In this document: positions 36,620 through 45,998 of the stretch, one piece after another
How the letters are laid out: every line of letters begins with the position of its first letter
Position numbering within the stretch: position 1 is the stretch's first letter
Assembly: GCF_003367475.1 (NCBI RefSeq)
Contig: NZ_QRHA01000008.1
Location: 62,001-126,000 of the forward strand
DNA length: 64,000 nt
DNA from: Alteromonas aestuariivivens
GTDB taxonomy: Bacteria > Pseudomonadota > Gammaproteobacteria > Enterobacterales > Alteromonadaceae
Direction: 5' to 3'
The notes under the pieces: model-generated
The model's database searches: none
Told to the model about the DNA's origin: nothing
The model's input: the letters and a program-made list of their open reading frames with translations, nothing else
Position numbers and translations under genes: made by a program

Positions 36620-37090
36620 CTATTTTTTGACAAATCGCATAGCGACGTTACATCGCTCGTAGGCACAACCGTAATGTTGCATTATTTGAGCGTCGTGAAC
36701 GAAGCCGAGCTTTTCATAAATATGAATGGCCGCCTCGCATTTGGTGTTGGTGAGTAAAAACAGGGTGTCATAAGCAATCGTTTCTGCACGCTCCAGCACG
36801 TGTGCAAGCAAATGTTTGCCCACATTTAACCCGCGGGCATGTTCGCTTACACCCATTTTCGTGAGTTCAAATACACCCTCGGCCTTTTTCATCAGGGCAC
36901 AGGTGCCAACGATACCTGCCGGCGGTAATTCTGCGAACCAGATGTACCCTCCCCGGTTGATAATGTATTCCTGCGGGTGGCATATGACCTGCTCATCAAT
37001 AGGTTCCAGTTCAAACATGCTTTCAATCCACTGGCGATTGATGCGTTCGAAATGGTCACTGAGTTCTGGGCTAAAATCTCTAAAAATCAT
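36620..37090 (-). CDS. GNAT family N-acetyltransferase
   Basis: A 156-residue GNAT-fold protein starting MIFRDFSPELSDHFERIN. The acetyl-CoA region reads LTKMGVSEHARGLNVGKHLL (about 75-94), with the Arg/Gln-x-x-Gly-x-Gly/Ala motif degenerate at R-G-L-N-V-G. The C-terminal strand IHIYEKLGFV is typical of the family. The substrate is unknown. The ATG at 37088-37090 was chosen to fit the fold; a GTG at 37139-37141 would add 17 residues, and neither has a strong ribosome-binding site. It is divergent from lexA. Confidence 0.78.
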   Translation of the reverse strand: MIFRDFSPELSDHFERINRQWIESMFELEPIDEQVICHPQEYIINRGGYIWFAELPPAGIVGTCALMKKAEGVFELTKMGVSEHARGLNVGKHLLAHVLERAETIAYDTLFLLTNTKCEAAIHIYEKLGFVHDAQIMQHYGCAYERCNVAMRFVKK

Positions 37091-37199
37091 CGGGTAACAT
37101 GGTTTGGTAACAGCCGGGTCAGCAAAGTTTATCGGCAGCACGCCGGGCTATCCAGAGATTTTGCCTGTCTCTCAGCAAATCCTTGCGATTTGGCTTCAA

Positions 37200-37215
37200 C
37201 TGTATATACTGCCAG
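37200..37215. promoter_or_regulatory. SOS box 1 (LexA operator)
   Basis: CTGTATATACTGCCAG matches CTGT-N8-ACAG except for one base in the right half (CCAG). It lies three bases upstream of a second, perfect-ended box, an arrangement like the twin operators of E. coli lexA. Confidence 0.8.
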
Positions 37216-37218
37216 GAA

Positions 37219-37234
37219 CTGTATAGAAAAACAG
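37219..37234. promoter_or_regulatory. SOS box 2 (LexA operator)
   Basis: CTGTATAGAAAAACAG has both conserved half-ends, CTGT and ACAG, eight bases apart. It ends seven bases before the lexA ATG, so bound LexA would cover the promoter and ribosome-binding region. Confidence 0.92.
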
Positions 37235-37241
37235 GCTGGTT

Positions 37242-37868
37242 ATGCGTCCACTAACTCCCCGACAAACAGAAGTGCTCGAACTGATAAAGTCCACCATGCA
37301 GGATACCGGCATGCCGCCCACCCGCGCGGAAATCGCCCGTCAGTTGGGGTTTAAATCCGCCAATGCAGCCGAAGAGCACCTCAAGGCACTGGCTCGTAAA
37401 GGTGTGATTGAAATTTTGCCCGGAACGTCCAGGGGGATCAAACTGAATGTCGAGCTGGATGCCCAGAATGACGAAGATCAGGGGTTGCCTCTGATTGGAC
37501 GGGTTGCCGCCGGTGAGCCTATTCTTGCGCAGGAACACGTTGAAGCGCACTACAAAGTTGATCCTGATTTGTTTCGCCCGCATGCTGATTTTTTGCTGCG
37601 GGTAAACGGTATGAGTATGCGGGATATTGGCATTCTGGACGGGGACCTGCTAGCCGTTCACCGTACAACCGATGTGCATAATGGGCAGGTTGTAGTAGCC
37701 CGGGTTGACGAAGATGTAACCGTAAAGCGTCTCGAAAAACGGGGCCGTGAAGTATTACTGCATGCGGAAAACGAGGAATTTTCTACCATCAAAGTGGATT
37801 TGGCGTCGCAGCCGTTCTCCATTGAAGGCATCGCAGTCGGCGTTATTCGTAACGCCGACTGGATGTAA
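37242..37868 (+). CDS. lexA: SOS response repressor LexA
   Basis: Transcriptional repressor that cleaves itself when stimulated by RecA filaments. The 208 residues hold an N-terminal winged helix (about 1-65, with [20 protein letters not shown] as recognition region) and a C-terminal S24 peptidase domain. The self-cleavage bond is Ala90-Gly91 in RVAAGEP, and the catalytic dyad is Ser125 (NGMSMRD) and Lys162 (VTVKRL). All sit six residues on from their E. coli positions, the same offset for each. Two SOS boxes just upstream indicate autoregulation. No sulA or dinF follows; a terminator does. Confidence 0.98.
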   Translation: MRPLTPRQTEVLELIKSTMQDTGMPPTRAEIARQLGFKSANAAEEHLKALARKGVIEILPGTSRGIKLNVELDAQNDEDQGLPLIGRVAAGEPILAQEHVEAHYKVDPDLFRPHADFLLRVNGMSMRDIGILDGDLLAVHRTTDVHNGQVVVARVDEDVTVKRLEKRGREVLLHAENEEFSTIKVDLASQPFSIEGIAVGVIRNADWM

Positions 37869-37896
37869 CTTTGGGGGATCCCTGCTCAAATTTTAT

Positions 37897-37922
37897 AAAA
37901 CGGCCGTAAGGCCGTTTTTTTT
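37897..37922 (+). terminator. rho-independent terminator of lexA
   Basis: The nine-base stem AAAACGGCC / GGCCGTTTT with a GTAA loop runs into eight T, starting 28 bases past the lexA stop codon. Confidence 0.93.
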
Positions 37923-38146
37923 GCCGTGACACCCAGTAATCCTGAACGTTCTTTTCAATCAAACCTCGCAAAATCACCGCTAAATTGTCGTCTTCTCGTG
38001 CATTTGTTGGCACAAAATGCACTTTTCTTGCAATTACTTTGATCGCAAATAGTGATGCTGGGCTGTTTAAAAAACATACAAAATCACTGATTTTTCTAAC
38101 AAAAGACTAGACTCCTGAAATAAAGTGCGCAATTCTTGTACTGCAA
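37923..38146 (+). other. AT-rich upstream region of the cytochrome oxidase operon
   Basis: About 220 bases between the lexA terminator and the oxidase promoter hold no gene. The sequence is rich in A and T and contains TTGATCGCAAAT near 38039, which shares only one half with an FNR/ANR box (TTGAT-N4-ATCAA). No complete operator is recognisable. Confidence 0.4.
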
Positions 38147-38175
38147 TTAACACGGCAATAACAAAAATCTATACT
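38147..38175 (+). promoter_or_regulatory. strong sigma-70 promoter candidate for the oxidase operon
   Basis: TTAACA at 38147-38152 and TATACT at 38170-38175 each match consensus at five of six positions, with the ideal 17-base spacer. Transcription would start near 38182, leaving a leader of about 95 bases before coxB. Confidence 0.7.
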
Positions 38176-38276
38176 AACATTTACAAAAAGCTATATCTCA
38201 GACAACGACAATCGGTTTTGAGCCGTCACTGACTTACCACGGGCAGCAGATGGCTCACCCTTTACGGAGGTGTTGG

Positions 38277-39437
38277 GTGAAACGACTCACGAGCAGCGTA
38301 ACTGTGGTTCTGGCAATGTTGGCGACTTCGATATTTTCGAGCGCCTTCGCGGTGCAAACGACGGAGGATGGGGGTGCCCTGAACCTGAGACGGGGCGTAA
38401 CGGATATCAGCGGTCAGGTATATGACCTGCACATGCTGATGTTTTCTATCTGCGTGGTGATTGCAGTGGTGGTTTTTGGTGCCATGTTTATCTCCATGTA
38501 TTTGCATCGTAAATCCCGCGGTGCAAAGCCCGCAAACTTCCACGAAAACGTCAAAGTGGAAATTGCCTGGACGGTTGTACCTTTTTTAATTCTGATTTTT
38601 ATGGCCGTTCCGGCAGCAAAAACCCTGATAGCCATGGAAGACACCACTCAGCCTGATCTGACAGTCCAGGTTACCGGCTCCCAATGGAAGTGGCATTACA
38701 AATATATGGATAGCGATGTTGAATACTATTCATTGCTGGCCACGCAACAGGAACAAATTGCCAATAAGTTTTCCAAGGGTGAGAACTATCTGCTGGAAGT
38801 AGACCGGCCTTTGGTGATCCCGACCGGGAAAAAAGTGCGTTTTCTCATTACCTCCGACGACGTAATTCATTCTTGGTGGGTACCGGATTTTGCGGTGAAA
38901 AAAGATGCCAATCCGGGCTTCATCAACGAGGCCTGGACCAAGGTAAATGAACCCGGTGTGTACCGCGGGCAGTGCGCAGAACTGTGCGGCAAGGATCACG
39001 GGTTTATGCCGATTGTGGTGATTGCGAAAGAGCCTGCGGAATATGACGCCTGGATGGCGGAGCAGGAGGACATTCAGCGCCGCGCTAAAGAAGAAGAGCA
39101 GCGGTTGCTGGCGATGAATATGTCGATGGAAGAGATGATGCGTGAGGGAGAGCGTGTATACAACGCTACCTGCGCAGCTTGTCATATGCCCAGTGGCGAG
39201 GGGTTACCCGGAGTCTTCCCGGCACTTAAGGGCAGCCCTATGGTACTTCAGGACATAAATGCGCACATCGATATCGTATACAACGGCAAGGCAGGTACGG
39301 CCATGCAGGCATTTGGCAAAATGTTGAGTCTAAAAGACATTGCTGCCGTGGTGACTTATGAGCGAAACGCTTGGGGTAACAATACCGGCGATCTTGTGCA
39401 ACCCAAAGACGTCAACGCAGTAGCGACGGGAAACTAG
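38277..39437 (+). CDS. coxB: cytochrome c oxidase subunit II with fused cytochrome c domain
   Basis: Electron-entry subunit of an aa3-type oxidase. The 386 residues begin with a signal peptide (VTVVLAMLATSIFSSAFA, cleavage near residue 25). Two transmembrane helices follow, then a periplasmic cupredoxin domain carrying the CuA site CAELCGKDH (Cys233, Cys237). A C-terminal class I cytochrome c domain has heme motif CAACH (Cys299, Cys302, His303) and a methionine ligand region. I chose the GTG at 38277 because GGAGG sits six bases upstream and the signal peptide is then classical; an ATG at 38250 lacks both. It is the first gene of the oxidase operon. Confidence 0.95.
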   Translation: MKRLTSSVTVVLAMLATSIFSSAFAVQTTEDGGALNLRRGVTDISGQVYDLHMLMFSICVVIAVVVFGAMFISMYLHRKSRGAKPANFHENVKVEIAWTVVPFLILIFMAVPAAKTLIAMEDTTQPDLTVQVTGSQWKWHYKYMDSDVEYYSLLATQQEQIANKFSKGENYLLEVDRPLVIPTGKKVRFLITSDDVIHSWWVPDFAVKKDANPGFINEAWTKVNEPGVYRGQCAELCGKDHGFMPIVVIAKEPAEYDAWMAEQEDIQRRAKEEEQRLLAMNMSMEEMMREGERVYNATCAACHMPSGEGLPGVFPALKGSPMVLQDINAHIDIVYNGKAGTAMQAFGKMLSLKDIAAVVTYERNAWGNNTGDLVQPKDVNAVATGN

Positions 39438-39446
39438 GAGACGATC

Positions 39447-41054
39447 ATGACTAAAGCAACGGACATTGTGGGCGCTGCCGATCACGGTCACGACGAGCAT
39501 CACGAACACCATATTCCCAAAGGTATTACCCGCTGGCTGTTTACAACCAACCACAAGGACATTGGTACTCTCTATCTGTGGTTTGCATTCATCATGTTTT
39601 TGGTTGGTGGCGCCATGGCGATGGTGATTCGGGCGGAATTGTTTCAGCCCGGGTTGCAGATTGTTGATCCAAACTTCTTTAATCAGATGACCACCGTACA
39701 TGGCCTTATCATGGTATTTGGCGCGGTTATGCCGGCCTTTACCGGGTTGGCGAACTGGCTGGTGCCCATGATGATAGGGGCGCCGGATATGGCGTTACCC
39801 CGCATGAACAACTGGAGCTTTTGGATCCTGCCATTTGCGTTCCTGATTTTGTTATCCAGCCTGTTTATGGAAGGGGGCGGCCCGGCCTTCGGGTGGACTT
39901 TCTACGCTCCGCTGTCCACCACTTACAGCAGTGACAGCACCGGATTATTTGTGTTCTCCGTACATATTATGGGGATTTCCTCAATCATGGGGGCCATTAA
40001 CGTCATTGTGACCATATTCAACATGCGTGCACCCGGTATGACCTGGATGAAAATGCCGCTGTTTGTCTGGACCTGGCTGATTACCGCATTTTTGCTGATT
40101 GCCGTAATGCCGGTTTTGGCGGGAGCGGTGACCATGGTACTGACCGACAAGTTTTTTGGTACCAGCTTTTTTGATGCCGCAGGCGGTGGCGACCCTGTAA
40201 TGTTCCAGCATATTTTCTGGTTCTTCGGTCACCCTGAAGTGTACATCATGATCCTGCCCGCATTTGGCATCATCTCACAAATCATTCCTACTTTTTCCCG
40301 CAAAAAACTTTTTGGCTATGCCTCAATGGTGTATGCCACAGCATCCATCGCACTGTTGTCATTTATTGTGTGGGCTCACCATATGTTTACCACTGGCATG
40401 CCGGTGTTTGCAGAAATGTTTTTCATGTTTGCGACCATGCTGATATCTGTGCCTACCGGAGTGAAGGTCTTCAACTGGGTTGCCACCATGTGGCGGGGGT
40501 CAATGAGCTTCGAAGTGCCCATGCTGTTCGCGATTGCCTTTATTGTGCTGTTTACCATTGGGGGGTTGTCGGGATTGATGCTGGCTATCACACCAGTAGA
40601 TTTCCAGTACCACGATACATATTTTGTGGTAGCCCACTTCCATTATGTGCTGGTAACCGGTGCGGTGTTCTCGATTATGGCGGCAGTCTATTACTGGTTG
40701 CCCAAGTGGACCGGCCGTATGTTTGATACCGGTCTGGCCAAATGGCATTTCTGGTGCTCGCTGGTTTCGGTCAATGTGCTGTTCTTCCCTATGCATTTTG
40801 TTGGGTTGGCGGGTATGCCGCGACGTATTCCGGACTATTCCCTGCAATTTGCCGATTTCAATAAATGGATAAGTATCGGGGGCTTCGCATTTGGACTTTC
40901 ACAGCTGATCTTCCTGGTGGTTGTGATAAAGGCTTGCCGCAAGCAAGGGGAAAAAGTCAGTGATCAGGTGTGGGAAGGGGCCGATGGCCTGGAATGGGAA
41001 ATCCCCTCCCCTGCGCCTTACCACACATTTGAAACACCTCCGGTTGTGAAGTAG
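39447..41054 (+). CDS. coxA: cytochrome c oxidase subunit I
   Basis: Catalytic subunit of the terminal oxidase that reduces oxygen to water and pumps protons. The 535 residues have twelve membrane helices. The low-spin heme ligand region is [12 protein letters not shown]. The CuB and cross-linked Tyr motif is [18 protein letters not shown], with CuB histidines in [10 protein letters not shown] and K-channel residues nearby. The heme ligands of helix X are in [12 protein letters not shown]. Family membership is A-type (aa3) rather than cbb3. AGGAG precedes the ATG. It lies nine bases after coxB and nine before ctaG. Confidence 0.97.
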   Translation: MTKATDIVGAADHGHDEHHEHHIPKGITRWLFTTNHKDIGTLYLWFAFIMFLVGGAMAMVIRAELFQPGLQIVDPNFFNQMTTVHGLIMVFGAVMPAFTGLANWLVPMMIGAPDMALPRMNNWSFWILPFAFLILLSSLFMEGGGPAFGWTFYAPLSTTYSSDSTGLFVFSVHIMGISSIMGAINVIVTIFNMRAPGMTWMKMPLFVWTWLITAFLLIAVMPVLAGAVTMVLTDKFFGTSFFDAAGGGDPVMFQHIFWFFGHPEVYIMILPAFGIISQIIPTFSRKKLFGYASMVYATASIALLSFIVWAHHMFTTGMPVFAEMFFMFATMLISVPTGVKVFNWVATMWRGSMSFEVPMLFAIAFIVLFTIGGLSGLMLAITPVDFQYHDTYFVVAHFHYVLVTGAVFSIMAAVYYWLPKWTGRMFDTGLAKWHFWCSLVSVNVLFFPMHFVGLAGMPRRIPDYSLQFADFNKWISIGGFAFGLSQLIFLVVVIKACRKQGEKVSDQVWEGADGLEWEIPSPAPYHTFETPPVVK

Positions 41055-41063
41055 GAATTGGAT

Positions 41064-41654
41064 ATGACGGCGACTCATCGGCAAAACCGTGCTCTGGTTA
41101 TTCGCCTGCTGTTGGTGGTAGTGGCCATGTTTGGTTTCGGTTTTGCGCTGGTGCCCTTGTACGACGTGTTTTGTGACATTACCGGCATCAATGGCAAAAC
41201 TGATAGCCGGGCCGCCGTTTATGATTCAATTCCGATAGATCAGAGCCGGGAAGTGACGGTGGAATTTATCGCCCGCACCAATGCCGGTATGCCATGGGAA
41301 TTCCAGGCTCAGACAACCCGGGTAAAAGTGCACCCTGGCGAATTGAATACTGTCTCATTTTTTGTGCGCAATCCTTCGGGAAGAAGCATTGTAGCCCAGG
41401 CAATCCCTTCTGTGTCGCCCGGCCAGGCAGCGTTATATCTGAACAAAACCGAATGTTTTTGTTTTAACCAGCAACCATTGGCAGCGGGGGAAGAAGCTCA
41501 CTTGCCAATGCAGTTCTATGTGGATCCGCAACTTCCGCAGGACATTACCTATTTTACCGTGCAGTACACATTGTATGACGTAACAGCCAGAGCTGACGAG
41601 CTGGCAACCCAGAAAAATCCTTTTTTAACTGAAGCACCTGCCAGCGGCAGCTGA
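41064..41654 (+). CDS. ctaG: cytochrome c oxidase assembly protein CtaG/Cox11
   Basis: Periplasm-facing copper chaperone that delivers copper to the CuB site of subunit I. The 196 residues contain one N-terminal membrane helix (about 14-34), then VPLYDVFCDITGINGKTD. An immunoglobulin-like domain carries the copper motif ECFCFNQQPL and ends near YFTVQYTLYDV. The ATG at 41064 has AGGA about seven bases upstream. It is located between coxA and coxC, as in most proteobacterial oxidase operons. Confidence 0.95.
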   Translation: MTATHRQNRALVIRLLLVVVAMFGFGFALVPLYDVFCDITGINGKTDSRAAVYDSIPIDQSREVTVEFIARTNAGMPWEFQAQTTRVKVHPGELNTVSFFVRNPSGRSIVAQAIPSVSPGQAALYLNKTECFCFNQQPLAAGEEAHLPMQFYVDPQLPQDITYFTVQYTLYDVTARADELATQKNPFLTEAPASGS

Positions 41655-41682
41655 ACTGGTGTTCGGGGATATGGAGAACCGT

Positions 41683-42561
41683 ATGCAGCAACAGTATGAG
41701 AAGTATTACGTACCCGCACAAAGCCCCTGGCCCATTGTCGGCGCAGTAGCTCTGTTCCTGATAGCAGTTGGAGCAGGCAATTTTGTGATTGAGTTAACCC
41801 GTGATCAGACCGGTTATGGCAAGCATCTGTTGATCGCCGGGATTGTTACCCTGTTGGTAATGCTGGTGGGCTGGTTTAAAAATCAGATAGATGAGTCCAT
41901 GTCAGGCATGCACAGTGCACAGCTTGGTCGTTCTTACCGCCAGGGCATGAGCTGGTTCATCTTTTCTGAGGTCATGTTTTTTGCCGCATTTTTCGGCGCC
42001 TTGTTTTACGCCCGAATGATTTCCGTGCCCTGGCTGGGCGGTGCTTCGAACAATGAAATGACCAATGCAGTATTGTGGCCGGGTTTTGAGGCCATGTGGC
42101 CGCTGATTTCGACCCCGGGGGGAACGACAACTCAGCAAATGGGGGCTGCGGGCTTACCCACCATCAATACCATTATCCTACTGGTGTCTTCGGTTACACT
42201 GCATTTTGCCCATGTAGGCCTGGAACAAAATAAACGTAGGCAACTTACATGGATGCTGGGCGCTACTATCCTCCTGGGCTGCTCATTTTTGGTTTTACAG
42301 GTCGAGGAATACATTCACGCTTATCACGAACTGGGTCTGACACTGCAGTCGGGTGTGTATGGCAATACCTTCTTCATGCTGACCGGGTTTCACGGTATGC
42401 ACGTTACTCTGGGGACCATCATCCTAATCGTAATGTTTTTCCGCGTGCTCAAGGGCCATTTCACGCCTCACAATCACTTCGCGTTTCAGGCCGGAAGCTG
42501 GTACTGGCATTTTGTGGATGTGGTCTGGGTGATGCTGTACCTGTTTGTCTATGTGTTGTGA
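41683..42561 (+). CDS. coxC: cytochrome c oxidase subunit III
   Basis: Third core subunit of the aa3 oxidase, which stabilises proton uptake into subunit I. The 292 residues have seven membrane helices. Visible signatures are YYVPAQSPWPIVGA at the N-terminus, SEVMFFAAFFGALFYAR, HFAHVGLEQN and the terminal FTPHNHFAFQAGSWYWHFVDVVW. I chose the ATG at 41683 because GGAG lies five to six bases upstream; in-frame starts at 41659 and 41671 would only lengthen the tail. It ends the structural part of the cluster; an antisense small gene comes next. Confidence 0.96.
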   Translation: MQQQYEKYYVPAQSPWPIVGAVALFLIAVGAGNFVIELTRDQTGYGKHLLIAGIVTLLVMLVGWFKNQIDESMSGMHSAQLGRSYRQGMSWFIFSEVMFFAAFFGALFYARMISVPWLGGASNNEMTNAVLWPGFEAMWPLISTPGGTTTQQMGAAGLPTINTIILLVSSVTLHFAHVGLEQNKRRQLTWMLGATILLGCSFLVLQVEEYIHAYHELGLTLQSGVYGNTFFMLTGFHGMHVTLGTIILIVMFFRVLKGHFTPHNHFAFQAGSWYWHFVDVVWVMLYLFVYVL

Positions 42562-42575
42562 TCAGGAATAAAGGG

Positions 42576-42785
42576 CTAGTAAGGCCGTGGGTTGGGTGTG
42601 ATGAGCCCGGTTGCCACAGCAATCAGAATCAGAGTCACTATGATTGCAGAGGTCAGCACCCTGCGGCCAATGTATTTGCTCATTGGTGTGCCGTCCTTAC
42701 TGCCGACCATCATGACTTTAAGGGCCGCAAACAGGTTAAAGATCATATAGATGAGCAAGAGCACTAAAATGATTTTTATCCACAT
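42576..42785 (-). CDS. DUF2909 twin-transmembrane small protein
   Basis: A 69-residue protein with two membrane helices (about 3-24, KIILVLLLIYMIFNLFAALKV, and 45-64, LTSAIIVTLILIAVATGLI) joined by a loop with GTPMSKYIGRRVLTS. This matches the DUF2909 family, small proteins often found beside subunit III of cytochrome oxidase. It lies on the opposite strand between coxC and the SURF1 gene, so it is not part of the main transcript unless the operon restarts after it. A role in oxidase assembly or stability is inference from position only. Confidence 0.78.
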   Translation of the reverse strand: MWIKIILVLLLIYMIFNLFAALKVMMVGSKDGTPMSKYIGRRVLTSAIIVTLILIAVATGLITPNPRPY

Positions 42786-42812
42786 ACAGAAAGCCTTTGT
42801 CGGAGTTTTAAT

Positions 42813-43550
42813 GTGTTACTGACCCGAACTTACCTTAAATCGGCGGTGGCGGCTAGCGGAGTGTTGGCCGCGATTATTACTATGGTGGGGTTAGGTCTTT
42901 GGCAGTTGCAGCGCATGCAACAAAAGGAACTGCGTCTGAACAGCATAGCAGAGTTGTCCGGGCAGCAGGGGGTAGCCCTGAGTGCACTCAATCTTAAATC
43001 CGATTTGCTCCAGGATGTACCGGTGCAGTTTGTGGGGCAACCCGATCTAAACCGGTTGGTCTTTCTCGATAATCGCATCGAGGGCGGAGTGGTGGGTTAT
43101 GAGGTACTGGTACCGGTGGTTTTTGAACACGGGCAGGTGCTGGTGAACTATGGCTGGGTGGCGGCAACTCAGAGCCGTCAGCAGCTTCCCGTGGTCTCCA
43201 TTGACCCGGGGGAGCAAATGTATCATGGCGTGGTTAGCGTGCCACAGCGCAATCCGCTGGTTTCCGAAACTGCACAATCCACCGATCCTTTTCCGTTGCT
43301 GATACAACAGCTTGACCTTCCAAAACTGGAGGTGCTGCTGGAGACGGAACTGGTTCCTGTTGTGATACAGCTTTCAGCGCAAAAAGACAGTGCTTTCGTG
43401 CGCAACTGGCAGCCGGTTGTAATGCCGCCGGAAAAACATTTTGCCTATGCCGTTCAATGGTTTGTGTTGGCCATGGCGGCGGCCATTGTGGCTTTGTTAG
43501 TATTTTTCTCAAAGGGACGACAGTATGACTCAAGCGAATACAAATCCTAA
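42813..43550 (+). CDS. SURF1/Shy1 family oxidase assembly protein
   Basis: A 245-residue membrane protein with two terminal membrane helices (about 8-27 and 215-235) and a periplasmic domain containing GLGLWQLQRMQQKELRL near the N-terminus. The loop LVNYGWVAATQSRQQLPVVS is typical of the family. SURF1 helps insert heme A into subunit I. The start is GTG, with GGAG seven bases upstream; the ATG two bases earlier is out of frame and stops after three codons. It overlaps the next gene by 26 bases. Confidence 0.9.
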   Translation: MLLTRTYLKSAVAASGVLAAIITMVGLGLWQLQRMQQKELRLNSIAELSGQQGVALSALNLKSDLLQDVPVQFVGQPDLNRLVFLDNRIEGGVVGYEVLVPVVFEHGQVLVNYGWVAATQSRQQLPVVSIDPGEQMYHGVVSVPQRNPLVSETAQSTDPFPLLIQQLDLPKLEVLLETELVPVVIQLSAQKDSAFVRNWQPVVMPPEKHFAYAVQWFVLAMAAAIVALLVFFSKGRQYDSSEYKS

Positions 43551-44094
43551 ATCCAGGCTCACTATGCTGATGGTCTTTGGTGTCTTTATTTTGCCGGTGG
43601 CGTTGGCCAAGCTGGCTTTGGATTACGAATGGTTTGAGCGTGCATCGACCAACAAAGGCGAGCTTATCCAGCCGCAACTCGATGTCTCTGAAGTACTGCG
43701 GGATTTACCGCCAAAATGGCGCATTCTGTATACCCTGCCTGAACAATGCGGGCCGTCCTGTGAGAATGCTCTGTACAGCATTCATCAGGTTTGGCTGGCA
43801 CTTGGGCGGGAAGCGGATCGTGCACAGCCCTTAGTCATTGTGACGCCTTCCAGTGATGTGGCTGCGCTGGCAAAGCTAACGGAGTTGGGGGGAGTTGAAA
43901 CCGTCACAGTCATATCAGGGGTTGTCGACCGGGTATTCGAGCCGGAGACCGTCGATGGCATTTATCTGGTCGATACGCTCAACCAGGCTATGCTCCATTA
44001 CCCTGTGCAGCCCAGTCCACAGGACTCATTAATGGCCAGCCGGGATATTCTGGCAGATGTGAGAAAGCTGCTTAAGCTTTCACGTATAGGGTAA
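43525..44094 (+). CDS. membrane-anchored thioredoxin-like protein of the oxidase cluster
   Basis: A 189-residue protein with one N-terminal membrane helix (about 12-32, LTMLMVFGVFILPVALAKLAL). The periplasmic domain reads like a degenerate SCO/thioredoxin fold: WRILYTLPEQCGPSCENALY supplies a CxxxC pair. Proteins like this occur between SURF1 and heme A synthase genes in many gammaproteobacteria and are annotated as hypothetical. A role in copper or thiol handling during oxidase assembly is inference from the CxxxC and the neighbours. AAAGGGA precedes the ATG; it overlaps SURF1 and is four bases from ctaA. Confidence 0.75.
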   Translation: MTQANTNPKSRLTMLMVFGVFILPVALAKLALDYEWFERASTNKGELIQPQLDVSEVLRDLPPKWRILYTLPEQCGPSCENALYSIHQVWLALGREADRAQPLVIVTPSSDVAALAKLTELGGVETVTVISGVVDRVFEPETVDGIYLVDTLNQAMLHYPVQPSPQDSLMASRDILADVRKLLKLSRIG

Positions 44095-44098
44095 AGAT

Positions 44099-45085
44099 AT
44101 GAAAAAGCTTGTCTTGGTAAGCATTTTTCTGGCTCTAACGGTAATTATTCTGGGTGCCTATACCCGCCTGACTGACGCTGGGCTCGGGTGTCCGGATTGG
44201 CCGGGTTGCTACGGTCATCTTACTGTGCCTCAAAGCGATGCTCAGCTGGCAAGTGCTGAAGCAGCCTTTCCGACACGTCCGGTAGACGCTCACAAAGCCT
44301 GGAATGAAATGATTCACCGTTACTTTGCCGGTACGCTGGGTTTATTCATTCTTGCCATTAGCATACTCGCGCTGCGACACCGCAATACAGGCCAACCACT
44401 GAAACTGCCGGTGTTTTTGTTGCTGCTGGTTTGCTTCCAGGCTGCACTGGGCATGTGGACGGTAACACTCAACTTGTTACCTGTGGTGGTGATGGGCCAC
44501 TTGTTGGGTGGGTTTGCGGTGTTGTCCTGTCTGTTTTTGCTGTACCTGAGAATCACACCGGGCGTTTTAACGACTGAAGTCAATCCGGTTCCAATTTCAT
44601 TGGCACTGCTGGGGTTGGGGATTCTGGTAGTGCAAATCGCGCTGGGAGGCTGGACATCAGCCAATTACGCTTCCATGGCCTGCACCGAGTTGCCTGTGTG
44701 TGAGGGGCAATGGTGGTCGCAACTCGACTTTTCCGGAGCCTTCAGTGTGCCTGATGCGCACAATTATGAATTTGGCGCACACGATTATCAGGAGCGTATG
44801 ACCATGCATATCGTTCATCGTGTTGGTGCACTCGTAACCTTTGCTTATTTGCTATGGCTGGCGGTGAGGTTGATTTCCAGCCGCTCAGCTCCGGCCTTTC
44901 AGGCGGCAGGTAAAATGCTTTTGGTGGTTTTGTGTGTCCAGGTGGCGCTTGGGATCTCCAATGTGATGTTTAGTTTGCCGTTGCCTGTTGCCGTTGCACA
45001 CAATGCTGTTGCAGCCTGCTTGTTGCTGGTGATGGTGTGGGTCGCCTTTACCCTCAAACGAAATCAGGGAGTATCTCATGTCTAA
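44099..45085 (+). CDS. ctaA: heme A synthase (COX15/CtaA family)
   Basis: Inner-membrane monooxygenase-type enzyme that oxidises a methyl group of heme O to the formyl group of heme A. The 328 residues have eight membrane helices and paired histidine motifs: [14 protein letters not shown] (about residues 66-79), the second-repeat [14 protein letters not shown], and [13 protein letters not shown] near the C-terminus. The N-terminal [18 protein letters not shown] contains the characteristic cysteine pair. It overlaps the heme O synthase gene by eight bases, which supplies its substrate. Confidence 0.94.
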   Translation: MKKLVLVSIFLALTVIILGAYTRLTDAGLGCPDWPGCYGHLTVPQSDAQLASAEAAFPTRPVDAHKAWNEMIHRYFAGTLGLFILAISILALRHRNTGQPLKLPVFLLLLVCFQAALGMWTVTLNLLPVVVMGHLLGGFAVLSCLFLLYLRITPGVLTTEVNPVPISLALLGLGILVVQIALGGWTSANYASMACTELPVCEGQWWSQLDFSGAFSVPDAHNYEFGAHDYQERMTMHIVHRVGALVTFAYLLWLAVRLISSRSAPAFQAAGKMLLVVLCVQVALGISNVMFSLPLPVAVAHNAVAACLLLVMVWVAFTLKRNQGVSHV

Positions 45086-45998
45086 AACCGCCACTTCCTT
45101 GGTTGAACATCGTGGTGTTCTGAAAGCCCCTGCGTCCTGGCGGGATTATTATGAACTGACCAAACCCAAAGTGGTTTTACTGTTGCTGTTAACCGCTCTG
45201 GTGGGCATGTGTCTGGCGACACCGGGCTGGGTACAGTGGCATGTGTTGATTGCGGGAATGACTGGCATTGGAATGCTGTCCTCCGCGGCAGCGGTAATAA
45301 ACCATGTGGTGGATCATCGCATCGACAGCCAAATGGCCCGAACCGTCAACCGCCCGGTGGTCAAGGGTAAGGTTTCGGTTACCCAGGCTTTGGTGTTTGC
45401 CATTATTCTGGCTTTGGCGGGATACGCGGTGCTGGATATCTGGGTAAATCGGCTTACGGCCTTTTTAACCCTGGCCAGTCTGGTGGGTTATGCGGTGGTT
45501 TACACCATGTTTCTCAAGCGTGCCACACCTCAAAATATTGTGATTGGCGGGTTGGCCGGTGCCGCACCACCACTGCTCGGCTGGACGGCCGTCACCGGCG
45601 AAGTGCATGCTCATGCGCTGTTACTGGTATTGATAATTTTTACCTGGACGCCCCCTCACTTCTGGGCGTTGGCTATCCACCGCGAACGGGACTATGCCCG
45701 GGCCCAGGTGCCCATGTTACCTGTGACTCACGGGGTGGAATTCACAAAAACGTCGGTCCTGCTTTATACCGTATTGTTGTGTCTGGTATGCCTGCTGCCC
45801 TATCTGGTTGGCATGACCGGAATGATTTATTTGGCTGGTTCAAGTGTGTTGAACTTCGGATTCCTGCGTCACGCCTGGAAACTGAAGTTTGCTGCCAATG
45901 ACAAAACGGCAATGCAAACCTTTAAGTTCTCAATACTTCACCTCATGCTACTATTCGTAGTTCTGTTGGTTGACCATTACTTACCTGTGAGCCTATGA
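45078..45998 (+). CDS. ctaB: protoheme IX farnesyltransferase (heme O synthase)
   Basis: Inner-membrane UbiA-family prenyltransferase that adds farnesyl to heme B to give heme O. The 306 residues have about nine membrane helices. The first metal/diphosphate motif is [15 protein letters not shown], then [28 protein letters not shown] and [18 protein letters not shown]. Also known as CyoE/CtaB. It is flanked by heme A synthase and SCO, so it serves the aa3 oxidase rather than a bo3 quinol oxidase. CAGGGAG precedes the ATG. Confidence 0.96.
   Translation: MSKTATSLVEHRGVLKAPASWRDYYELTKPKVVLLLLLTALVGMCLATPGWVQWHVLIAGMTGIGMLSSAAAVINHVVDHRIDSQMARTVNRPVVKGKVSVTQALVFAIILALAGYAVLDIWVNRLTAFLTLASLVGYAVVYTMFLKRATPQNIVIGGLAGAAPPLLGWTAVTGEVHAHALLLVLIIFTWTPPHFWALAIHRERDYARAQVPMLPVTHGVEFTKTSVLLYTVLLCLVCLLPYLVGMTGMIYLAGSSVLNFGFLRHAWKLKFAANDKTAMQTFKFSILHLMLLFVVLLVDHYLPVSL

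Noticed and set aside
38037..38055. Possible FNR/ANR box upstream of the oxidase operon
   Set aside because: Only the TTGAT half is present; the ATCAA half is missing.
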